64,000 nt of DNA from Microcystis aeruginosa NIES-4325 (GTDB lineage: Bacteria; Cyanobacteriota; Cyanobacteriia; Cyanobacteriales; Microcystaceae), in assembly GCF_008974145.1 (NCBI RefSeq), contig NZ_BJKP01000006.1, positions 82,513-146,512 of the forward strand, read 5' to 3'. A program made the position numbers and the translations under genes. Below the pieces are notes generated by a model. The model saw only the letters and a list, made by a program, of their open reading frames with translations, was not told the DNA's origin and did no database searches. Positions 8,394-19,460 of the stretch are shown piece by piece; the stretch's first letter is position 1; each line of letters opens with the position of its first letter.

Positions 8394-9881
8394 ATGACTA
8401 GCGCTTATATTTTAGTTTTGGCCATCGTGGTTTTAGGTGGTCTGATAGCGGTGGTTGGCGATCGCATAGGGAGCCGTATCGGTAAGAAAAGGATGCGTTT
8501 ATTTAATCTGCGTCCGAAACAAACCGCAACTTTGATGACGATTGTAACGGGAATTTTTATCGCCGGTTCGACTTTAATTGTCTTGTTTGCTTCTAGTAAA
8601 TCCCTGCGTCAAGGGGTTTTTGAACTAGATCGTCTTTTAAATGAACGTCGTGCTGCTATTAAGGATTTGGAAAGTCAGGTGAGAAAAACCACCGAACAGA
8701 AAAATCAGGTGGAAAAGGCTTTAAAAACGGCTAAAAGTGAACAGATAGCTGTGCAGAAACGTCTAGAGGTTCTTAACAAAAATTATCAAGCTTCGCGTCA
8801 ACGTTTGCGATTAGTTTCGGGACAGTTGGAAAAGTTTCGGAAGGAAGTGGCTAATTTAAATAATGAACGATTTATTTTAACTAATCAAAAGGCAGAGTTA
8901 ACCAGTCAACGGGATCAATTGTTCCAACAAAAATCAATTCTTTCTAGTCAGATCAATCAACTACAAACCACCGTTAAAGTTAGAGATAAAGAGTTAGCTA
9001 ATCAACAAAAGTTATTAACAACCAGACAAGCGCGACTTCAACAGTTGGAAACCGAACAAAAAACCCTACAGCTAGAAATTGATCGCCGGGATCAACGTAT
9101 TGGAGAACTCGATCGATCGATCGTCGATAAAAATTTGGCTTTGGAACAGCGCGAGGGAAAATTAAAAGATTTAGAAACCCAAATGGCTTTTCTTAAGCGG
9201 GAAGTGGAAGTTTTAGAACAATACTATCAAACCTATCAAGAATTGCGGGAAAAACAAATCGCTATTTTCCGGGGACAGGTGTTATCTTTTGGTGCTTTTC
9301 GTATTGTTGATCCCCAAGCTATTGTCACCGTTATCGATAAATTATTGCGAGAAGCGAATATAAATGCTATCCGCGCCACCCAACCGAATCAGCCTAATTT
9401 TGACCAACGTTTAGTTAAGATCACAAAAGCACAGGTAGAACAGTTAAGTCAACAATTACAGGACGGTAAAGAATATGTGGTGAGAATCCTTTCAGCAGGT
9501 AATTATGTCTTAGGAGAAACCGAGATTCGTGTCTTTGCTGATGTGGTTCCCAATCAAAGAGTTTTTGAGGAAAAACAGGTAATCGCTGCCGTTTCTATTG
9601 ATCCGCAAAATATGACAGAAGAAGACCTACAAAAGCGCTTAGATTTACTCTTAGCTTCGGCTCAATTTCGCGCTAGAAGTGCGGGAGTTTTAGGGGCAAT
9701 TCAAGTGGAAGATGGTTTATTAACTACGGTAGTTAACTTTATTGGTCAAGTCAAAAAGTCGGGTAATTCTATCGAGACACTTGAGGCCATTGCTGCTAGT
9801 AAAACCAATACATCCGGACCTTTAACTTTGCGTTTAGTGGCGGTAAAAGATGGTAAAATTATTTTCAGTACGTCCTCTTAA
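8394..9881 (+). CDS. DUF3084 membrane-anchored coiled-coil protein
   Basis: A 495-aa protein conserved in cyanobacteria and annotated only as DUF3084. Two N-terminal transmembrane helices (about 4-22 and 46-66) flank a basic loop GKKRMRLFNLRPKQTATLM. A long coiled coil follows (about 75-285, rich in Gln/Glu/Lys/Leu), then a globular C-terminal domain. It starts 7 bases after ntcA. An envelope or division scaffold role is only an inference from the architecture. Confidence 0.85.
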   Translation: MTSAYILVLAIVVLGGLIAVVGDRIGSRIGKKRMRLFNLRPKQTATLMTIVTGIFIAGSTLIVLFASSKSLRQGVFELDRLLNERRAAIKDLESQVRKTTEQKNQVEKALKTAKSEQIAVQKRLEVLNKNYQASRQRLRLVSGQLEKFRKEVANLNNERFILTNQKAELTSQRDQLFQQKSILSSQINQLQTTVKVRDKELANQQKLLTTRQARLQQLETEQKTLQLEIDRRDQRIGELDRSIVDKNLALEQREGKLKDLETQMAFLKREVEVLEQYYQTYQELREKQIAIFRGQVLSFGAFRIVDPQAIVTVIDKLLREANINAIRATQPNQPNFDQRLVKITKAQVEQLSQQLQDGKEYVVRILSAGNYVLGETEIRVFADVVPNQRVFEEKQVIAAVSIDPQNMTEEDLQKRLDLLLASAQFRARSAGVLGAIQVEDGLLTTVVNFIGQVKKSGNSIETLEAIAASKTNTSGPLTLRLVAVKDGKIIFSTSS

Positions 9882-9894
9882 AAGATAGCTAAAG

Positions 9895-10479
9895 TTAGGA
9901 GTTGAGACTAAAATTAATTCCTTCGTAAATATCGGCAAGATTTAAGCTAATTTCCAAAGAATCTAGGGATATAATTCCCCTGCCTGGGGTGTATTCTTGC
10001 AGTAACCAATTATTTTCCGAGGTTTTGCGATAGGATTCTATTAGTATCTCCCCTTGACTGACGAGAAGATATTGGTTTAATTGGGGTATAGAACGATAAT
10101 AACGAAATTTATCACCCCGATCATAACCAGAGGTGGAAGGGGATAAAACTTCGATAATTAGGCAGGGATTTAAAATTTCATCATTGCGATTATCACTGAA
10201 TAATGGTTCCCCGGCAATGATCATTAAATCTGGGTATAAACCGCGATTATATTGGGGTATCCATAGACGTAGATCGCTAGATTGAAGACGATAATTAGTT
10301 CCTCTTAAAGCTAATTTTAGCAGGACAATAAGATTAATGAGAATACTATTATGATTGATGCTTCCCCCTGTCATCTCGATAATTTCCCCGTCGTGATATT
10401 CGTGTTTAGTTTCTGCGCTAGTTTCTAAATTACGATATTCTTCTAAGCTGAGGGTTTTAGGGGGAGATGAAGTCAACAT
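9895..10479 (-). CDS. Uma2 family (DUF820) putative PD-(D/E)XK endonuclease
   Basis: A 194-aa member of the large cyanobacterial Uma2/DUF820 family, with a restriction-endonuclease-like fold. It has the N-terminal SLEEYRNLE and KHEYHDGEIIEMTGGS, the PDLMI motif with the catalytic Asp, and CLIIEVLSPSTSGYDRGDKFRYY, where the Glu and Lys complete the active-site pattern. Such genes occur in dozens of paralogues per genome and have no established substrate. Confidence 0.85.
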   Translation of the reverse strand: MLTSSPPKTLSLEEYRNLETSAETKHEYHDGEIIEMTGGSINHNSILINLIVLLKLALRGTNYRLQSSDLRLWIPQYNRGLYPDLMIIAGEPLFSDNRNDEILNPCLIIEVLSPSTSGYDRGDKFRYYRSIPQLNQYLLVSQGEILIESYRKTSENNWLLQEYTPGRGIISLDSLEISLNLADIYEGINFSLNS

Positions 10480-10519
10480 TTTTCCAGATTAGAGCTTCTT
10501 TTATTCAATCATAACACCA

Positions 10520-11764
10520 TTACCGCTTTAATCCTAATTCTCCTTGAAGAAAATCAATAAATTGTCTAGCAGTTCTTCCCGATCGCCCATTATGTTGGGT
10601 TGCCCATTGTTTGGCACGAAATTCTAAGTCTTCCAAGCTAATTTTTAATTTAGCTAAACTGGCTAAATGACGCACTATTTCCAAATATTTTTCTTGATTA
10701 GCGGGTTCAAAAGTTAGGGTTAAACCAAAGCGATCGCTAAAGGATAATTTTTCTTGTACTGTATCCCAATTATGCACTTCATCACTATCTTTTGGTTGCG
10801 GTCGATCCGCAAAAAATTCTCTGACTAAATGTCGGCGATTAGAAGTGGCATAAACTACGACATTTTTCGGTCTAGCGGTGATACTTCCCTCTAAAATAAC
10901 CTTTAAAGCTTTAAAAGCTTCATCGTCTTCTTCAAAGGATAAATCATCGACAAAGATAATAAATTTTTGAGGCAAATCTCGCAAGATTTCAATAATTAAT
11001 GGTAAATCTTTTAATTGGGATTTTGCCACTTCAATTAAGCGCAATCCTTGACTATGGTATTTTGGCAATAATCCCTTGACTAGAGAGGATTTTCCGGAAC
11101 CACGGCAGCCATAGAGTAGGACGTTTAAAGCAGGATAACCTGCCAATAAAAACTCAGTGTTTTTAATCAAGGTTTCCTTAGGCGTTTCATAACCGACTAT
11201 GTCTTGAATCTGCACGGGATCGGGATGAGTAATTCCTTTTAATCTACCTTCTTGCCACCTTAAAGCTTGATAACGGGCAAAAATTCCTGTACCACATTCG
11301 CGATAATAATCTGCTAAATCTTCGACTAATTCCGTCCAATCTGAACTGGAATGCAGGAAACTTTCTAATTTATTGTCCACTTCCCAAGCGGGGAAAATTA
11401 GAAATTTAATTTGTTCAAAAACTGTCGAATTACTTAAGCTATAAATGCTAGAGTTATAAAGAGATTGGAGGATAGATAAATCCTGTTTAACGCCATCAAT
11501 TAAAGATTCGGGTAACTCCCAAACACTTTTTTTCTGTACCTGTTGACTAAAGGGATTATCATCTAAGAGAATTTGTTCGATTAGATAATCATTCCAACTG
11601 ATATTTTTAGATGCTAAAGCTTGAAACCATTGACCATAAGCTTTGAGAAAATCGGCAACATTATCCGTAGCTAATAGGGTAATAAATGTCTGTCCAATAG
11701 CATTATCAAAAACCCCTTGATACAAAACCAACAAGCTGACTTTTTTGTAAATTTCAGAGATCAT
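10520..11764 (-). CDS. DUF815 family AAA-type ATP-binding protein
   Basis: A 414-aa P-loop ATPase. It has an N-terminal helical region of about 185 residues, then DIVGYETPKETLIKNTEFLL, Walker A GCRGSGKSS (about 219-227) and Walker B FIIFVDDLSF (about 270). The AAA sensor-like ATSNRRHLVREFF follows, with an arginine-rich C-terminal lid HNGRSGRTARQFIDFL. DUF815 proteins are widespread ATPases without a defined substrate. Confidence 0.85.
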   Translation of the reverse strand: MISEIYKKVSLLVLYQGVFDNAIGQTFITLLATDNVADFLKAYGQWFQALASKNISWNDYLIEQILLDDNPFSQQVQKKSVWELPESLIDGVKQDLSILQSLYNSSIYSLSNSTVFEQIKFLIFPAWEVDNKLESFLHSSSDWTELVEDLADYYRECGTGIFARYQALRWQEGRLKGITHPDPVQIQDIVGYETPKETLIKNTEFLLAGYPALNVLLYGCRGSGKSSLVKGLLPKYHSQGLRLIEVAKSQLKDLPLIIEILRDLPQKFIIFVDDLSFEEDDEAFKALKVILEGSITARPKNVVVYATSNRRHLVREFFADRPQPKDSDEVHNWDTVQEKLSFSDRFGLTLTFEPANQEKYLEIVRHLASLAKLKISLEDLEFRAKQWATQHNGRSGRTARQFIDFLQGELGLKR

Positions 11765-12027
11765 TTTTTATTCTCCACTAATAACTAACATTTCATGATC
11801 ACCTTTTGGCAATTCCTAATCCGATTTAATAATTGCCGCCTTGTAGCTGAGGGAATGCCAATCAGCTATTATTCTACCAAGATAGGGTGATCTTTGCAAG
11901 ATTAAGGTTAAAAAGGGAAAATGCCTAGGGACTAATTCCTAGTATTTCTTCAATTGATTCTCAGTTATCTTAATAGTGCGGTACAAAATTTTCCTTTTTG
12001 GGGGATGGTCGATGATGCCCTGTCAGG
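11765..12027. other. Intergenic spacer with weak hairpin
   Basis: No gene seen. An imperfect hairpin (AGCTGA ... TCAGCT) lies around 11837-11860. The spacer holds the promoter of the DUF815 gene and the downstream region of the kinase gene. Confidence 0.3.
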
Positions 12028-13350
12028 TTACACTTCCTCTTGAGGAGAAACGCTATATTTGATAAAATTTAACCAATCTTGGATTTCCTGTCCTAACCAG
12101 AGACATTCATCCTCGCGGAGATTCTGACCGATAAGATAATAATTTTTAGCCGTCCGCAGACGAATCTGATAGTTACCTTCTGTACCGTTGCTATGGAGAA
12201 AAATACCCCATAAATCTTGAGTTCTGAAGGCAAATTTTTGGTATATAAAATAGAAGATTTTATATTTAATTAAAACTTCTTGAGGGGTAAGAATTAATTG
12301 CATTTCACGCAAACAAATAAAACCAATTAGAGCTATAATAAAGGTAAGAATCGGGGAGATAAAGATACTGACAATAAGGACAATCGCCAAAGACCAGAGA
12401 GTAGCTGCATCGGAAGGTAGCTTAATTTTTGGGGGTAAATTAATCTCTAAATTATCCCGGTGTTTAGCAATCCGGATGGAACTGTGGGGAGGTTTTGGTA
12501 ATTTCTTAGGATCGATTAAACTTGAGGCTTGGCGATAGTAGGGATGTTGGAGAAATTTCAGGGCTTCTCTAGCAGTTTTAAACCGCTTTTCTACCGCCAT
12601 ATCGGTGATAGTTTCTAACCAATCGATTAAATCATCATCGATTGTCACCAGTTGGCGAAATTGAATTTTAGAGTCGCGGTGGGGCAGTTCTATGGGGACA
12701 ATTCCCGTCAATAAATGAATTAAAGTCATACCTAAAGCATATAAATCAGAACCCGGAACTGCTCGTCCCCAAAATTGTTCTAGGGGTGCATAACCACTCG
12801 TCCCCACCACGGTAAAAGTAACTCCTGTTACTGCACCCCTGGACTGGACTGCACCAAAATCTACTAAATAAACGTTATTTTCCGAGTTAATAATTAAATT
12901 ACTAGGTTTAATATCTCGATGTAATACTGGGGGCGATAATTCGTGCAAATAGATGAGAATTTCGAGAAGTTCTTGGGCAATAGTCCGAATTACCGTAGGG
13001 GTGAAACGTTGCCCCCTTTCTAAGCGATCGCTTAAGGATTCTCCTGGTATATAATCTTGTACAAGCACAAACCAAGGAATCCCGTCACCTTGATTTTTAT
13101 CGAGGGAAAAATAATCGCGATAGCGGGGAATACGGGGATGATGGAGAGAAGCTAAGACGGCTGCCTCCCGTTCAAATAATTTTAATTCTTCCCACTCCAT
13201 CTGGGGACTAAAAGCGAGGAGTTTAATAATTACCGATTCCTGGGATAATATATCGATAGCTAACCAAGTTTGACGACCGATAGCGGTATTGCCTAGGCGT
13301 TGTTGCAGTTGGTAACGTTCAGCTAAAAGAGAATCAGAAGTAAAGGTCAT
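12028..13350 (-). CDS. Serine/threonine protein kinase with C-terminal membrane segments
   Basis: A 440-aa Hanks-type kinase. The glycine loop is RLGNTAIGRQTWLA, the catalytic Lys lies in SVIIKLLAF, the catalytic loop is VLHRDIKPSNLII (about 140-152), the metal site is VDFGAVQSRG, and the substrate-binding region is GTSGYAPLEQFWG. After the kinase (about 1-280) there are two hydrophobic stretches (about 315-350) and a C-terminal cytosolic tail of about 90 residues resembling a membrane-linked PH-like segment. The domain order fits cyanobacterial SpkB/SpkC-like enzymes, but I do not assign a symbol. Confidence 0.9.
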   Translation of the reverse strand: MTFTSDSLLAERYQLQQRLGNTAIGRQTWLAIDILSQESVIIKLLAFSPQMEWEELKLFEREAAVLASLHHPRIPRYRDYFSLDKNQGDGIPWFVLVQDYIPGESLSDRLERGQRFTPTVIRTIAQELLEILIYLHELSPPVLHRDIKPSNLIINSENNVYLVDFGAVQSRGAVTGVTFTVVGTSGYAPLEQFWGRAVPGSDLYALGMTLIHLLTGIVPIELPHRDSKIQFRQLVTIDDDLIDWLETITDMAVEKRFKTAREALKFLQHPYYRQASSLIDPKKLPKPPHSSIRIAKHRDNLEINLPPKIKLPSDAATLWSLAIVLIVSIFISPILTFIIALIGFICLREMQLILTPQEVLIKYKIFYFIYQKFAFRTQDLWGIFLHSNGTEGNYQIRLRTAKNYYLIGQNLREDECLWLGQEIQDWLNFIKYSVSPQEEV

Positions 13351-13405
13351 AGTGGCTTTTCCCTTATTTAGACCGTTTTTTTATCAGGAAAACTGCTGTC
13401 TGGTA

Positions 13406-14299
13406 CTAATTAATATCGATTTGTTTTTTTTCTGTCCAACAAAGGGCGATTCCTTTTTCTTTATAGGAAGATTCTCCGACAAAGATAGGATATAATTCCG
13501 ATGCACCACGATAGATGATTTCCTGACCATCAAATCCTAGAAAAATCGGTTGATTAGGTTGAATTGCCTGATAATCTCGTTGGAGAATCTGAGGATGTAA
13601 CATGGCTTTAATTTCACCCTGTTCATCTCTAGGATAATCGATCGAGCCTAAACGTTGGTAAACTGTTAGGGATTCGCTGAAAGTATCGAGATGGGCAGCG
13701 AGATAATTTTCCTGTTCGATATAGTCTAGGATTTGATAGAGGAGTGTTTCGGTTTGACGAAAAAGATAGGGACAGATGACACCATGGTTAATTGGACCGA
13801 TTTCGAGGGTAAAAGCTAGGGGACAAATTCCTTTCAGAAAATGATTTTCTTCCTCGCTGACGGGATGATAAATTAAGCGCACATCAGGATTAATTTTGGT
13901 TAGATAGGTAAAGAGTTTTAATAGCCAAGGATGGGGATTAGAATAAATAATCGCCAGCATCATGTTAGATGTGGTGCTGTGAATATCTATTAATAAATCG
14001 ATAGATTTTTCTTGGATTTCTTTGACTATTTTTTTGGCTCGTTTTTGTTCGTATTGCTGACAATCGGGATTAACTAAATCTTTCTGGTTAAAACAACGAT
14101 TTAAATCCGTATCGATATATCTAACCCGTTGCTTTAGGGCTAAGGGATTAGCGATGAGACTGTGGGATTGAAAACTGCTGCGAGCAATGAGATTAGGTGA
14201 GTTTTGCAGGTATTTAACCAAATAAGCGGGAGTTAGTTCATTGCCATGCACACCAGCAATTAAAGCCAGATTTTTAATAGTATTTTTTTGCTCGATCAT
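13406..14299 (-). CDS. Aspartoacylase
   Basis: A 297-aa zinc carboxypeptidase-like (M14, AstE/AspA) enzyme predicted to hydrolyse N-acetylaspartate to acetate and aspartate. The zinc ligands are visible as GVHGNELTPAYL (His, Glu) and LLIDIHSTTSNM (His). FTLEIGPINHGV contains the catalytic Glu region. Cyanobacterial genomes carry a well-conserved form of this family. It has its own short promoter region and lies upstream of the kinase gene. Confidence 0.88.
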   Translation of the reverse strand: MIEQKNTIKNLALIAGVHGNELTPAYLVKYLQNSPNLIARSSFQSHSLIANPLALKQRVRYIDTDLNRCFNQKDLVNPDCQQYEQKRAKKIVKEIQEKSIDLLIDIHSTTSNMMLAIIYSNPHPWLLKLFTYLTKINPDVRLIYHPVSEEENHFLKGICPLAFTLEIGPINHGVICPYLFRQTETLLYQILDYIEQENYLAAHLDTFSESLTVYQRLGSIDYPRDEQGEIKAMLHPQILQRDYQAIQPNQPIFLGFDGQEIIYRGASELYPIFVGESSYKEKGIALCWTEKKQIDIN

Positions 14300-14427
14300 T
14301 TTTTATAAGTTTTGAGAATTTGTAATTATTTATCTAGGACAAAATTGCCGTAATTAAATAACAATTATAAGCCTTAAAAAAGGGTAGTCGGGAGGGGCAG
14401 GTTTACCAACCCACCCCTATAACTGAC

Positions 14428-15414
14428 TTAGAAAAACCAACCGTAGGAATGAAGACCTTTACCTAAAAGATTCACCCCTAAATAACATACCCAAACCACA
14501 ACAAAACCACTGGCCGCTAGAATAGCTGGTTTTCTTCCCTGCCATCCCCGGGTAATACGGGCATGGAGATAAGCAGCAAAAACTAACCAAGTGATTAGCG
14601 CCCAAGTTTCTTTCGGATCCCAACTCCAATAGGAACCCCAAGCTTCATTGGCCCAAACTGCCCCGGCGATGATACCGATAGTGAGAAGGGGAAAACCGAG
14701 ACCAATGACCCGATAACTGATATTATCGAGGGTTTCTGCCAAGCTAAGACGTTGGGGCGAAAGAGTCGCCATCGCTGTTAAGGTGGGAGTTAAAAGGGCG
14801 GTTGTGCCACTGTTAGCCGTTTCCAGGAAAATTGGAGCGGAAAGAGTGGTAGATAACTTATTTTGCAGACGATAGGCCCCCGTACCCACGGAACTGCCCT
14901 TTAACTCGATATTTTGACCTCTCGTGACGATCAGAAAAGCGATCGCCATTAGGGAACCCACCATCAAAGCAGCATAACTTAACATCATGACGCTAACGTG
15001 CATCATCAACCAATTCGATTTTAAAGCTGGAACCAAGGGCTCCGAAGTTTGCATTTCCCCGGGTAAGGACAAAGTAGCAAAAGCAGTAATCCCCATCGCT
15101 ACAGGAGTCGTCACCACCCCCACCAGGCGACTGCGGCTAGTGTACTCAGCAATTAAATGAACCGCAGTTACACCCCAAGCGAGAAAGAATAAAGATTCGT
15201 AAAGATTGCTAATGGGGAAATAACCCGCTTCTAACCAGCGCGCCCCCAATAAAGCGGCGATACAGAGGTTAGCGATGGCCACTCCCGTGCTGCCTAAGCC
15301 AGACAACAAAGGTATGCTGGGAAAGGCTGCCCCAGCCCAATAAACCAGCATGGTTAAAAACAGGACTAAAAAAGAAGTGTTATCGAGAAAGTTCTCTAAG
15401 CTAACTAAATTCAT
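14428..15414 (-). CDS. ccsA: Cytochrome c biogenesis protein CcsA (also called CcsB in some annotations)
   Basis: A 328-aa polytopic thylakoid protein of the System II haem-delivery complex, which with the ResB-like partner attaches haem to c-type cytochromes. It has about eight hydrophobic helices. The tryptophan-rich haem-handling motif [18 protein letters not shown] is near residues 257-274. Conserved His residues lie in [11 protein letters not shown] and [11 protein letters not shown]. Its partner gene is not in the window. Confidence 0.93.
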   Translation of the reverse strand: MNLVSLENFLDNTSFLVLFLTMLVYWAGAAFPSIPLLSGLGSTGVAIANLCIAALLGARWLEAGYFPISNLYESLFFLAWGVTAVHLIAEYTSRSRLVGVVTTPVAMGITAFATLSLPGEMQTSEPLVPALKSNWLMMHVSVMMLSYAALMVGSLMAIAFLIVTRGQNIELKGSSVGTGAYRLQNKLSTTLSAPIFLETANSGTTALLTPTLTAMATLSPQRLSLAETLDNISYRVIGLGFPLLTIGIIAGAVWANEAWGSYWSWDPKETWALITWLVFAAYLHARITRGWQGRKPAILAASGFVVVWVCYLGVNLLGKGLHSYGWFF

Positions 15415-15507
15415 GGGATTTCTCTCGTTTGTCGCTCGCTCGCTACCAAGTATTCCATCCTCTATCCTATCCCATCGGTAAGGCGATCGAGACAGGGAAT
15501 TGTTAGT

Positions 15508-17511
15508 ATGAACTTTGTATTTTCACCCTCACCTACCCTAAAAATTATGGCTAATCAAGAAGATAATAAATTTTCCTGGTCGCGTTTGCCGCGGTTAGGC
15601 AAAATCCTGATCATTTGTTCTGGTGTTGCCGCTTTGGGCTATTTTCTTATCCCTCGTCCCTCAGAATTATCCAATATTCCCCTCGAACCCTACAGCGAAT
15701 TTATCAGTAGAGTGGAACGGGGCGACATCAGTAGGGTCAGAATTGGCAATCAAGTTATCTATTATCAATTAAAAAATCCTTTAGAATCCCTGCCTATTCC
15801 GGGTAATCCCCCCGTTAATCCCGCGGAATCAAGTAATCCCCTTCACGGTGATTCTGGTTCTCTGACCAGCAAACCAAGCAGTAATCTAGTCTCCGGACGA
15901 GTCTTGGCAACGATTCCAGTCGATAACCCCCAATTACCTCAACTATTACAGCAAAAAGGCGTAATCTTCGAGGCGATTCCCGTGGCCGAAAACAGTTGGA
16001 TCACCACTCTACTCGCTTGGGTGGTTCCTCCCTTAATTTTAGTCGCCGCTATGCAGTTTCTGTTCTATCGCAACGATGACACGCGTAAATCGCTGCTTTT
16101 TAACAAAAATCTTGCTAAAGTTTACGGAGACGGCGAAAAATATCCGATTACCTTCAGTGATGTGGCCGGGGCCGAGGAGGCAAAAACCGAGTTAAAGGAA
16201 ATTGTCGAATTTCTCAAGGATGCCGAGCGCTTTAATAAAATTGGGGCGCGTATTCCTAAAGGTGTTCTCTTAGTCGGACCGCCGGGGACGGGAAAAACCC
16301 TCTTAGCAAAAGCGGTCGCGGGAGAAGCGGGAGTGACTTTTTTTAGCATTTCGGCCTCGGAATTTGTGGAATTATTTGTCGGGACGGGGGCAGCCCGGGT
16401 GCGGGATCTATTTGCCCAAGCGAAGAAAAATGCCCCTAGCATCATTTTTATTGATGAATTGGACGCGATCGGTAAATCAAGAAGTTCGGGATCGGGAACT
16501 AGCGGCAGCAATGATGAGCGAGAGCAGACTTTAAACCAACTTTTGACAGAAATGGACGGTTTTAGCCCCAAAGAAGCCGTTGTCATTGTTTTAGCCGCCA
16601 CCAATCGCCCAGAGACTCTTGATGCCGCTTTATTGCGTCCGGGGCGCTTTGATCGCCAAGTTTTGGTGGATCGTCCCGATTTAGCGGGACGATTGGCAAT
16701 TTTGGAAATATACGCCCAACGAGTCCAGATGGGTGAAGATGTTAACCTCAAAGCGATCGCCACCCAAACCCCCGGTTTTGCCGGTGCCGATTTGGCCAAC
16801 CTCGTCAATGAGGCTGCTCTCTTGGCTGCCCGCAATAATCGGGAAAAAGTCAGTCAAATTGACTTTAAAGAGGCGATAGAAAGAGTTATCGCTGGTTTAG
16901 AAAAGAAAAGTCGGGTTTTATCGGAAAAAGAAAAGAAAATCGTCGCTTATCACGAAGTTGGCCATGCTTTAGTCGGTGCTGTTATGCCGGGAGGTGGTCG
17001 CGTCGAGAAAATTTCGATCGTTCCCCGGGGTTTATCCGCTTTGGGTTATACCCTGAAAATTCCCACGGAAGACCGTTTTTTGATGACAGAAACCGAATTT
17101 AAAGAACAAATTACTATGTTATTGGGCGGTCGGGCTGCTGAAGAATTAATCTTTGGCAGTGTCACTAATGGCGCTTCCGATGATTTACAAAGGGCGACAG
17201 ATATTGCGGAAAGAATGGTGACAATTTATGGTATGAGTAAATCCCTGGGTCCCCTAGCCTACGATAAAACGGGACAGGCTAATTTTTTAGGTAATAATCA
17301 GGTTAGTCCCAGACGTTCGATCGGGGAAAATACGGCGAAAGCGATCGATGAAGAGGTTAAACAAATTATCGATGCTAGTTACCAAAAAGCCCTAGCAATT
17401 CTCAGTCACAACCGCAATTTATTAGAGTCGATTACCGCTAATCTTCTGACCACGGAAGTAATCGAAGGAGAAGAATTGCAAGAGTTATTAAATCAAGCGC
17501 AAATGGTCTGA
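15508..17511 (+). CDS. ftsH: ATP-dependent zinc metalloprotease FtsH
   Basis: A membrane-anchored AAA protease that removes damaged membrane proteins. One or two hydrophobic segments lie in the first 200 residues. They are followed by Walker A GPPGTGKT, the pore loop region [13 protein letters not shown], Walker [12 protein letters not shown], the intact second region [11 protein letters not shown] and [19 protein letters not shown], and the zinc site HEVGH (about 482). An alternative ATG at 15547 ([11 protein letters not shown]) resembles homologue starts, but the first ATG has the better upstream AGGG. It differs from the FtsH2-type gene at 60 kb ([11 protein letters not shown] versus [11 protein letters not shown]), so it is a separate FtsH subfamily. 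Confidence 0.95.
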   Translation: MNFVFSPSPTLKIMANQEDNKFSWSRLPRLGKILIICSGVAALGYFLIPRPSELSNIPLEPYSEFISRVERGDISRVRIGNQVIYYQLKNPLESLPIPGNPPVNPAESSNPLHGDSGSLTSKPSSNLVSGRVLATIPVDNPQLPQLLQQKGVIFEAIPVAENSWITTLLAWVVPPLILVAAMQFLFYRNDDTRKSLLFNKNLAKVYGDGEKYPITFSDVAGAEEAKTELKEIVEFLKDAERFNKIGARIPKGVLLVGPPGTGKTLLAKAVAGEAGVTFFSISASEFVELFVGTGAARVRDLFAQAKKNAPSIIFIDELDAIGKSRSSGSGTSGSNDEREQTLNQLLTEMDGFSPKEAVVIVLAATNRPETLDAALLRPGRFDRQVLVDRPDLAGRLAILEIYAQRVQMGEDVNLKAIATQTPGFAGADLANLVNEAALLAARNNREKVSQIDFKEAIERVIAGLEKKSRVLSEKEKKIVAYHEVGHALVGAVMPGGGRVEKISIVPRGLSALGYTLKIPTEDRFLMTETEFKEQITMLLGGRAAEELIFGSVTNGASDDLQRATDIAERMVTIYGMSKSLGPLAYDKTGQANFLGNNQVSPRRSIGENTAKAIDEEVKQIIDASYQKALAILSHNRNLLESITANLLTTEVIEGEELQELLNQAQMV

Positions 17512-17543
17512 TCAATCATCATAAATAGTCGAGAATAACTAAC

Positions 17544-19460
17544 TTAAGGTGAGGAGAGGATCAGAGCATTGGAAAACTGATATTTCCCCGCTTTGACGGT
17601 TAATTTGCCCTTTTTCCAACCCAAAGAAACGGGAGAGTTATCTCGACTTAAACTGTTATAAAGGGCGAAATTTTTTGACCAATCGTGCTTTTGACCGTTA
17701 CGAATTAAAATCGGCAGTAGATTGATTTGATTATAGGTCAATTGTAAACTTTGCCCCTGACTGCCTTTAAATAAAACCCCGCCTTGCTTAATTTGAGTTA
17801 AATTTACTTGACTTTTTTGCTTAAATATGGTCTTGAAATTCTCATAACTGCCCTGAGTTGCCGCTTCCCCCACTTCCAGAGCAAAACCCGCATAATTATT
17901 ACCTGTGGGTAAAGCTTGGTAGGTATTATCATCGGGATAAGGGGAATTAGGAATCTCGATAATTTCAGGAGAAGAAAGATTGATTAATCTCAGAGCTAAC
18001 CAAGTTTTTTCTAATTGAATAAACCAGATATTATCATCTTTTTCTACCTTAGCAGTTTTCGGTAATTGCCAGAAAAAAGCTTGGTCTGCCGGTCGTAACC
18101 AGATTAAAAGATTACGATATTGTCCGATTTCATCCCCAGGATTTTTGCCCGGTTTTAGTCCATTTTTGCCCGTGTTAGCCACAAAAAAATCCACACCTTT
18201 TTGTTGATTAAAGGCCATTAATTTAAATGGGGCTACATCGCCATCGGGGAAAGTTCCCGCCAGACTACCCATTTGATAACTAACCCCGATAAATTGAGTT
18301 TCCCAATAACCCGGACTCTGATTATTGCCCGGTTTCCAGTTTTCATACAGGGGTTTACTGGCGAGAATTTCTACCGGTTTATTAAAGTTTTTTCGGGCTA
18401 ATTCCATCACTGCCAAAGGAGGACGATAACGACTGGTAATTAGATAAAGAGAGTCCAATTCCTGGCGATTATTGGCGACCGGAGTATCACCAAAGTATAA
18501 CCAAAAAGTGCGGACTGCGTGCGATCGCATTACGCCATGGCCATCACCATAATCACGTTTTACAGGGCCTCCCCAACCACCACGATAATATTTAACACTA
18601 GCGGCCATGGATAACCAATCTAAGGCCATTTTTGCCCATTGTTTAACTTCCGTATCTTGAGCAAAATCGTAGAGATTGAGATAGGGAGCAAAGGTATGAC
18701 CGTGATAAACTTCTGAATCCCATTCCCCCATACCGATGTTATATAAAGCTGAAACGTAACGCTTAATTTTACTTTTATAAATTTGACGAGTTGCCTCATT
18801 TCCTGTTTCTTCGGCCATCAGATAAACTGATGTTTCGCGCATTGCCCGCAGGTTATCAGTATTACGACTATCTACCCATAAACCCCGTCTTGTTATACTC
18901 CAATCATTACCCGTTCCTTGGCCAGTACCGTGGATAGGATGGGGCCGTTGTAAAGGGTCGGTTTCTGTCCAAATTTTTGCCGCATTATACATTCTCTGAC
19001 GATAAACTGGATCGAGATACTTTCCGAGAAGAAAATACTTTCTAATTTGTCCTTTTAGGGTAAAAGAAAAATAATAATCTATATAATCGGTGTGGGCTTG
19101 TTCTCGTTTTTGTGGGTCATCCTGCTGCAGGAAATCTAGGGCTTTTTGCCGGTTTCCTGCCAAGAAATCAAACATGGCCATAGGATAGGATTTTTTCTCG
19201 TTTTCTCCCCACAAATTGCCATAACTTTCTGCCCTAGCAAAATGGTTAATAACTTCCTTGGCCCTTTGTTGAAATTCTGCTTCTAATTCCGGTGTCCAAT
19301 GATTGAGATATTTGGGTTTAACTTCGGCAATGGGGAAAGAAGTGATCGAGTTTTGAGAAACCGAATAGAGGGAATTAAAGCCAATAGTAAATAGGGCAAT
19401 TATTCCCGCTAAAATTAGGTATTTAATTCTATATCCAATCGTCATCTTCGGCAAATTCAT
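17544..19460 (-). CDS. Secreted or anchored 638-aa protein, possible alpha/alpha-toroid polysaccharide-processing enzyme
   Basis: I do not recognise a named family with certainty. The product has an N-terminal signal/anchor (about 10-30, YLILAGIIALFTIGFNSLYS). The first half is helical and rich in Trp/Tyr/His, with GTGQGTGNDWSITRRGLW, YHGHTFAPYLNLYDF and RGGWGGPVKRDYGDGHG. The second half is beta-rich. This two-part plan resembles hyaluronate/heparin-type lyases and other alpha/alpha-barrel enzymes. Its 5' end overlaps the 117-aa gene upstream by 32 bases, implying translational coupling; an internal ATG at codon 6 is an alternative start. Confidence 0.6.
   Translation of the reverse strand: MNLPKMTIGYRIKYLILAGIIALFTIGFNSLYSVSQNSITSFPIAEVKPKYLNHWTPELEAEFQQRAKEVINHFARAESYGNLWGENEKKSYPMAMFDFLAGNRQKALDFLQQDDPQKREQAHTDYIDYYFSFTLKGQIRKYFLLGKYLDPVYRQRMYNAAKIWTETDPLQRPHPIHGTGQGTGNDWSITRRGLWVDSRNTDNLRAMRETSVYLMAEETGNEATRQIYKSKIKRYVSALYNIGMGEWDSEVYHGHTFAPYLNLYDFAQDTEVKQWAKMALDWLSMAASVKYYRGGWGGPVKRDYGDGHGVMRSHAVRTFWLYFGDTPVANNRQELDSLYLITSRYRPPLAVMELARKNFNKPVEILASKPLYENWKPGNNQSPGYWETQFIGVSYQMGSLAGTFPDGDVAPFKLMAFNQQKGVDFFVANTGKNGLKPGKNPGDEIGQYRNLLIWLRPADQAFFWQLPKTAKVEKDDNIWFIQLEKTWLALRLINLSSPEIIEIPNSPYPDDNTYQALPTGNNYAGFALEVGEAATQGSYENFKTIFKQKSQVNLTQIKQGGVLFKGSQGQSLQLTYNQINLLPILIRNGQKHDWSKNFALYNSLSRDNSPVSLGWKKGKLTVKAGKYQFSNALILSSP

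Noticed and set aside
16122..16835. Long minus-strand frame of 237 codons inside ftsH
   Set aside because: It is antisense to conserved AAA motifs, Ser/Ala/Arg-rich and without features of a real protein.
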